Assembly (NCBI GenBank): GCA_021811225.1
Contig: JAJZPJ010000147.1
Coordinates: forward strand, 1-6,597
Source: Pseudomonadota bacterium
Lineage (GTDB): Bacteria > Pseudomonadota > Gammaproteobacteria > Burkholderiales > Rhodocyclaceae
DNA: 6,597 nucleotides
Direction: 5' to 3'
Below the pieces are notes generated by a model that was not told the DNA's origin, did no database searches, and saw nothing but the letters and a program-made list of their open reading frames with translations. This document shows, one piece after another, positions 6,123 to 6,597 of this stretch (position 1 is its first letter; each line of letters begins with the position of its first letter). A program made the position numbers and the translations under genes.

Positions 6123-6331
6123 TGCCAGCCTTCGCGGTCGGCGGCACCCTCCAACCAATCGGCGGTTTCCCGCTCATGCGCATCGCCTTGCAACAACTTC
6201 GACTGGCGGCGGCACTCCTCCGCGAAACCCGCGCGCCGCGTATCCGGCACCCAAATCTGCACCGGACGCAAGCCGGATTCCCTCAATGCCGCGCGATGCT
6301 TCTGCACCCGCGCCGAGGTACTCGCTCTCAT
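6119..6331 (-). CDS. mazE: MazE-like antitoxin, DUF3018 family
   Basis: This 70-residue protein resembles the DUF3018 'antitoxin MazE family' usually paired with PemK-type toxins: RVQKHRAALRESGLRPVQIW (8-27), VPDTRRAGFAEECRRQS (28-44), then an acidic, tryptophan-bearing tail (DWLEGAADREGW) that should wrap around the toxin. The N-terminal part (about residues 8-24) is the likely DNA-binding element; it is not the AbrB-type fold of E. coli MazE, so the symbol is by function only. The ATG at 6331 has a strong GGGGAG at 6343-6338 six bases upstream. The stop overlaps the mazF ATG. Expected to repress its own promoter, which carries overlapping palindromes just upstream. Confidence 0.9.
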   Translation of the reverse strand: MRASTSARVQKHRAALRESGLRPVQIWVPDTRRAGFAEECRRQSKLLQGDAHERETADWLEGAADREGWQ

Positions 6332-6337
6332 CGCCGA

Positions 6338-6343
6338 CTCCCC
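6338..6343 (-). promoter_or_regulatory. Shine-Dalgarno of the mazE-like antitoxin gene
   Basis: The plus-strand ctcccc reads GGGGAG on the minus strand, six bases from the ATG at 6331. It fixes the antitoxin start and is stronger than anything visible before mazF, consistent with antitoxin being made in excess. Confidence 0.7.
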
Positions 6344-6351
6344 TATTCATC

Positions 6352-6369
6352 GTTACATGTAACATGTTA
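6352..6369. promoter_or_regulatory. Overlapping palindromes, candidate operator of the mazEF-like module
   Basis: Two perfect palindromes overlap: gttacatgtaac (6352-6363) and taacatgtta (6360-6369). Both contain ACATGT, so the core recurs with a 7-base step (6355-6360 and 6362-6367). They cover the predicted -10 and start region of the antitoxin promoter, the usual place for antitoxin or toxin-antitoxin complex binding. The AT-rich composition stands out from the surroundings. Confidence 0.65.
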
Positions 6370-6392
6370 AACGACCCTGAGGTCAGGTGCAA
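6364..6392 (-). promoter_or_regulatory. Candidate promoter of the mazEF-like module
   Basis: On the minus strand TTGCAC (6392-6387) and TAACAT (6369-6364) are 17 bases apart, a modest match (3 of 6 and 4 of 6) with ideal spacing. The -10 lies inside the palindromic operator candidate. A short GACC-CTGA-GGTC palindrome (6373-6384) sits in the spacer. Transcription would begin near 6357, about 26 bases before the antitoxin ATG. Confidence 0.5.
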
Positions 6393-6400
6393 CAGGCTCT

Positions 6401-6511
6401 TCACAACTGACCGCTGAAGGCCTGGTGCAGCAGCGACCGCTTCAGCTCGTCCAGCGCTTCGAGTCTTTGACGGTAGAGGGATTCGAGATGGCGGGTTTCA
6501 GCTTGGATCAT
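6401..6511 (-). CDS. 36-codon ORF equal to the C-terminal tail of a type I specificity subunit (HsdS remnant or micro-protein)
   Basis: The 36-residue product, beginning MIQAETRHLESLYRQRLE and ending LKRSLLHQAFSGQL, matches only the extreme C-terminus of many HsdS proteins: the last conserved helix, in the pattern ExxxLxxLYxxKLxxLxELKxSLLxxAFxGxL. Everything an HsdS needs for DNA recognition is absent. Reading upstream of the ATG, the frame stays open to the window edge but encodes a Gly/Asp-rich, non-HsdS-like stretch, so a simple extension is unlikely. Instead a different frame ends over this ATG (ATGA, 6511-6508). Most likely it is the 3' relic of an hsdS gene disrupted by an upstream insertion or recombination. 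A small coupled protein supplying the HsdS helix is possible but unproven. No Shine-Dalgarno is seen. Confidence 0.55.
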   Translation of the reverse strand: MIQAETRHLESLYRQRLEALDELKRSLLHQAFSGQL

Positions 6512-6597
6512 GTCGGCGGCACCAGCATGTTCATCACCAGACGGATCATCGTTTCCTTGTGCGCCGGATCGGACTCCGCCACCAACAGGGCCAGTGC
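6508..6597 (-). CDS. C-terminal end of an unrecognised protein, cut by the window edge
   Basis: The last 29 codons plus TGA are visible. The segment starts ALALLVAESDPAHKE and ends VMNMLVPPT: an amphipathic, helix-like stretch with natural codon usage (mostly G or C in third positions). I do not recognise the family. Its stop overlaps the start of the HsdS-tail ORF, so it probably belongs to the hsd operon or to a gene inserted into it. An accessory hsd gene is one possibility. Confidence 0.5.
   Translation of the reverse strand, partial: ALALLVAESDPAHKETMIRLVMNMLVPPT

Noticed and set aside
6123..6158. Upstream in-frame start adding 12 residues to MazF
   Set aside because: The extension is Arg-rich and outside the family N-terminus; the ATG at 6122 gives the usual ATGA overlap and MKRGDLV start.
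6373..6384. GACC-CTGA-GGTC hairpin as a terminator after the HsdS tail
   Set aside because: The stem is only four base pairs and is followed by a weak GTTT; it sits between candidate -35 and -10 elements and is more likely incidental or regulatory.
5718..6417. Overlapping plus-strand frames of about 210-225 codons across the TA region
   Set aside because: They are antisense to mazF and mazE-like genes that match known families, have Arg/Pro/Ser-rich low-quality translations, and would read through the TA operators.

Overview
The window is GC-rich, densely packed, and every gene I can support reads on the minus strand, so transcription runs from high to low coordinates. The style (GC-rich, four-base ATGA overlaps, an HD-GYP protein, a PrlF/YhaV module, and a membrane sensor of the kind found in signalling proteins) suggests a Pseudomonadota genome, probably Beta- or Gammaproteobacteria. 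No marker gene fixes the taxon.

Right part (6597 to 2511) is a type I restriction-modification (hsd) locus carrying two toxin-antitoxin (TA) modules. Reading downstream: the last 29 codons of an unrecognised gene; a 36-codon ORF matching only the extreme C-terminus of a type I specificity subunit (HsdS), joined by an ATGA overlap; a mazE-like (DUF3018) / mazF (PemK-family) pair with its own operator-promoter; a prlF/yhaV pair with its own promoter and a cluster of inverted repeats; and a full-length hsdR whose ATG overlaps the yhaV stop. prlF, yhaV and hsdR therefore look like one translationally coupled unit, so the restriction subunit may depend on the autoregulated TA promoter. No HsdM is present; it and any intact HsdS would lie beyond the right edge.

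Middle part (2501 to 1050): a VIT1/CCC1-family iron/manganese transporter whose Shine-Dalgarno overlaps the hsdR stop, then a short HD-GYP protein (predicted c-di-GMP phosphodiesterase) with an N-terminal four-cysteine motif, starting 3 bases after the transporter. They could be read through from hsdR; I see no terminator or obvious promoter between them.

Left part (1049 to 1): a 164-base gap with a perfect TATAAT on the minus strand, a GNAT-family acetyltransferase containing a perfect 16-bp inverted repeat, and 19 bases later the start of a membrane-anchored sensor protein that runs off the left edge.

No tRNA, rRNA, CRISPR array, insertion sequence or clear Rho-independent terminator was seen. 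The non-coding stretches are the gaps at 886-1049, 5683-5798 and 6332-6400, all under 300 bases.
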